Source of the DNA: Micromonospora purpureochromogenes
GTDB taxonomy: Bacteria > Actinomycetota > Actinomycetes > Mycobacteriales > Micromonosporaceae
DNA: 64,000 nt
Direction: 5' to 3'
Assembly (NCBI RefSeq): GCF_900091515.1
Contig: NZ_LT607410.1
Span: 930,001-994,000, forward strand
Numbering within the stretch: the stretch's first letter is position 1; each line of letters begins with the position of its first letter. A model generated the notes under the pieces. The model was not told the DNA's origin, ran no database searches, and worked only from the letters and a program-made list of their open reading frames with translations. Below are positions 62,975 through 64,000 of the stretch, piece by piece. The translations under genes were made by a program, and so were the position numbers.

Positions 62975-64000
62975 CGTGCCGCTTGCCTCGGGCTCGACCC
63001 GTTGAGGGGCGCACCCCGCTGCAGCATGAACGGCACCGGGTCGATCGCCCCGAGCGAGCTGCGGTCACTGTCCCGGTGCACCTCGAAGTGCAGGTGCGGG
63101 CCGGAGGAGTTGCCGCTGCTGCCCACCCGCCCGATCACCTCACCGGCCCGCACCTCCTGACCGGGGACGACCAGCGGCTTCTCCACCATGTGGCAGTAGC
63201 GGGAGATGTACCCGCCGGCGTGCAGGATGTCGACGAACCAACCGCAGCCCCCCTTGCCGGGGTAGCCGTCCACGTCGCAGTCGAGCCGGCCCCGGTGGTC
63301 GGGGTCGCAGCGGGCCACCAGCACCCGCCCGGTGGCCGCCGCGTGGATCGGCGTGGTCCCCTTCGGCGCGGCGATGTCCACCCCGTTGTGCTGCGGTCGG
63401 CTCGCCGTCCGGAAGCCCGAGCCGACTCTGCCGGGGATCGGTGACGTCCAGCCGGAGGCGGCGATCGTCTTGGCGGACGCCCGGTCGCAGATGGTCTTGT
63501 CGGCGATCCGCACCGTCCGGGCGGCACCCTTGGCCAGCGCGTTCACGATCCGGCTGGCGGTGTCTTCGTGCTTGGCGTACGCGTCCGGATAGGCGCTGAT
63601 CTGGACCCGCTGGGCGGCGAGGGTCAGCGGGAGCCGCTCCCAACCGTCGACCTTGAGCAGCTTCTCGTAGAACTTGCGGGCGGCGTAGTCGGGGCTCATC
63701 CGCTGCGCCACGCTGCCCCACCCGGCCCGCTGCTGGAACAGACCGACCGAGTCGTGGTCGCGCCCCACCCCCTCGTTGGGGATGTCGCCGGATCCGGCGA
63801 CCGTGCTGTTCGCCAGGTTGCGCAGGGCCGACTCCTGCATCGCGGTCGCCACCGCGATCACCCAGCCGCGGGGTGGCACCTTCATCTCCTGCCCGACCTT
63901 GATGATGACGGCGGCGTTGCGCAGTTGGCTGTCGCCGTAGTCGGACATCCGCGGCATCCTGCCGGTGACGTCGACCCGGTGGTCCTCGCCGCACCTCTGT
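62971..64000 (-). CDS. M23 peptidase with lysozyme-like N-terminal part (5' end beyond window)
   Basis: At least 343 residues; the frame is open through position 64000, so the N-terminus is missing (an internal ATG lies at 63957). The first half contains RGWVIAVATAMQESALRNLA and VGLFQQRAGWGSV, the helical shape of transglycosylase-like domains with Glu in QES. The second half is an M23 (LytM) zinc peptidase: HNGVDIAAPKG gives His and Asp ligands, and SGPHLHFEVH the HxH. Extra cysteines suggest an extracellular enzyme. Two wall-cutting domains in one protein would cleave both glycan and peptide. It heads a coupled pair with the duplicated protein. Confidence 0.85.
   Translation of the reverse strand, partial: QRCGEDHRVDVTGRMPRMSDYGDSQLRNAAVIIKVGQEMKVPPRGWVIAVATAMQESALRNLANSTVAGSGDIPNEGVGRDHDSVGLFQQRAGWGSVAQRMSPDYAARKFYEKLLKVDGWERLPLTLAAQRVQISAYPDAYAKHEDTASRIVNALAKGAARTVRIADKTICDRASAKTIAASGWTSPIPGRVGSGFRTASRPQHNGVDIAAPKGTTPIHAAATGRVLVARCDPDHRGRLDCDVDGYPGKGGCGWFVDILHAGGYISRYCHMVEKPLVVPGQEVRAGEVIGRVGSSGNSSGPHLHFEVHRDSDRSSLGAIDPVPFMLQRGAPLNGSSPRQAAR

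Overview
The window is very GC-rich, with G or C at almost every third codon position, GTG starts, many 4-nt gene overlaps and purine-rich ribosome sites. Gene content (WhiB-like regulator, PASTA penicillin-binding protein, type VII secretion parts, mycosin, MarP-type protease, DUF2342 protein) points to an actinomycete, most likely Micromonosporaceae. No rRNA, tRNA, CRISPR array, transposase or phage gene was seen.

Layout. (1) 1-9.3 kb: metallophosphoesterase (cut by the window edge), YqeY, class A PBP with PASTA domain, WblA/WhiB4, two Get3/ArsA-like ATPases, small conserved proteins, RidA, MBL-fold hydrolase. The order matches, as I recall it, the mycobacterial Rv3683-Rv3677c block. (2) 9.3-31.3 kb: an accessory stretch inserted before the next conserved gene. 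It carries a cyclase-domain/AAA/TPR protein, a membrane Ser/Thr kinase, a secreted TAP-type peptidase, a solute-binding lipoprotein with a membrane partner, a DUF6528-like secreted protein with a broken leader, and a tightly overlapping acyl-CoA dehydrogenase/acyl-CoA carboxylase/AtuA operon with a TetR regulator. (3) 31.3-37.8 kb: the conserved block resumes with Crp, endonuclease III, thioredoxin-like lipoprotein, NUDIX hydrolase and MarP, with CbiZ and a CapA lipoprotein added. (4) 37.8-46.3 kb: two PAP2 phosphatases, mycosin and EccC on the minus strand, with EccD divergent. This is a partial type VII secretion locus without visible substrates. (5) 46.4-58.2 kb: ppa, dacB, DUF2342 protein, tilS, a gamma-glutamyltransferase, a GlxA-type regulator, hpt, ftsH, folE. 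(6) 58.3-64 kb: a small cluster with a membrane coiled-coil protein, an FtsK/EccC-like protein lacking the Walker A lysines, a protein with an internal duplication, and a cell-wall hydrolase running off the window end.

The most unusual feature is at 35652-35832. Three 59-bp tandem repeats each form a 20-codon mini-ORF that overlaps the next by 4 nt, joining the thioredoxin-like gene to the NUDIX gene through four successive stop/start overlaps. The window also holds six long intergenic inverted repeats of unrelated sequence but similar design. One is flanked by C- and G-tracts able to form G-quadruplex/i-motif structures.

Cell-envelope work dominates the window: PBP, carboxypeptidase, M23 hydrolase, PAP2 enzymes, type VII secretion, MarP and CapA. 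Redox and cAMP-type signalling (WblA, Crp, cyclase-domain protein, kinase) and a degradative acyl-CoA module make up most of the rest.
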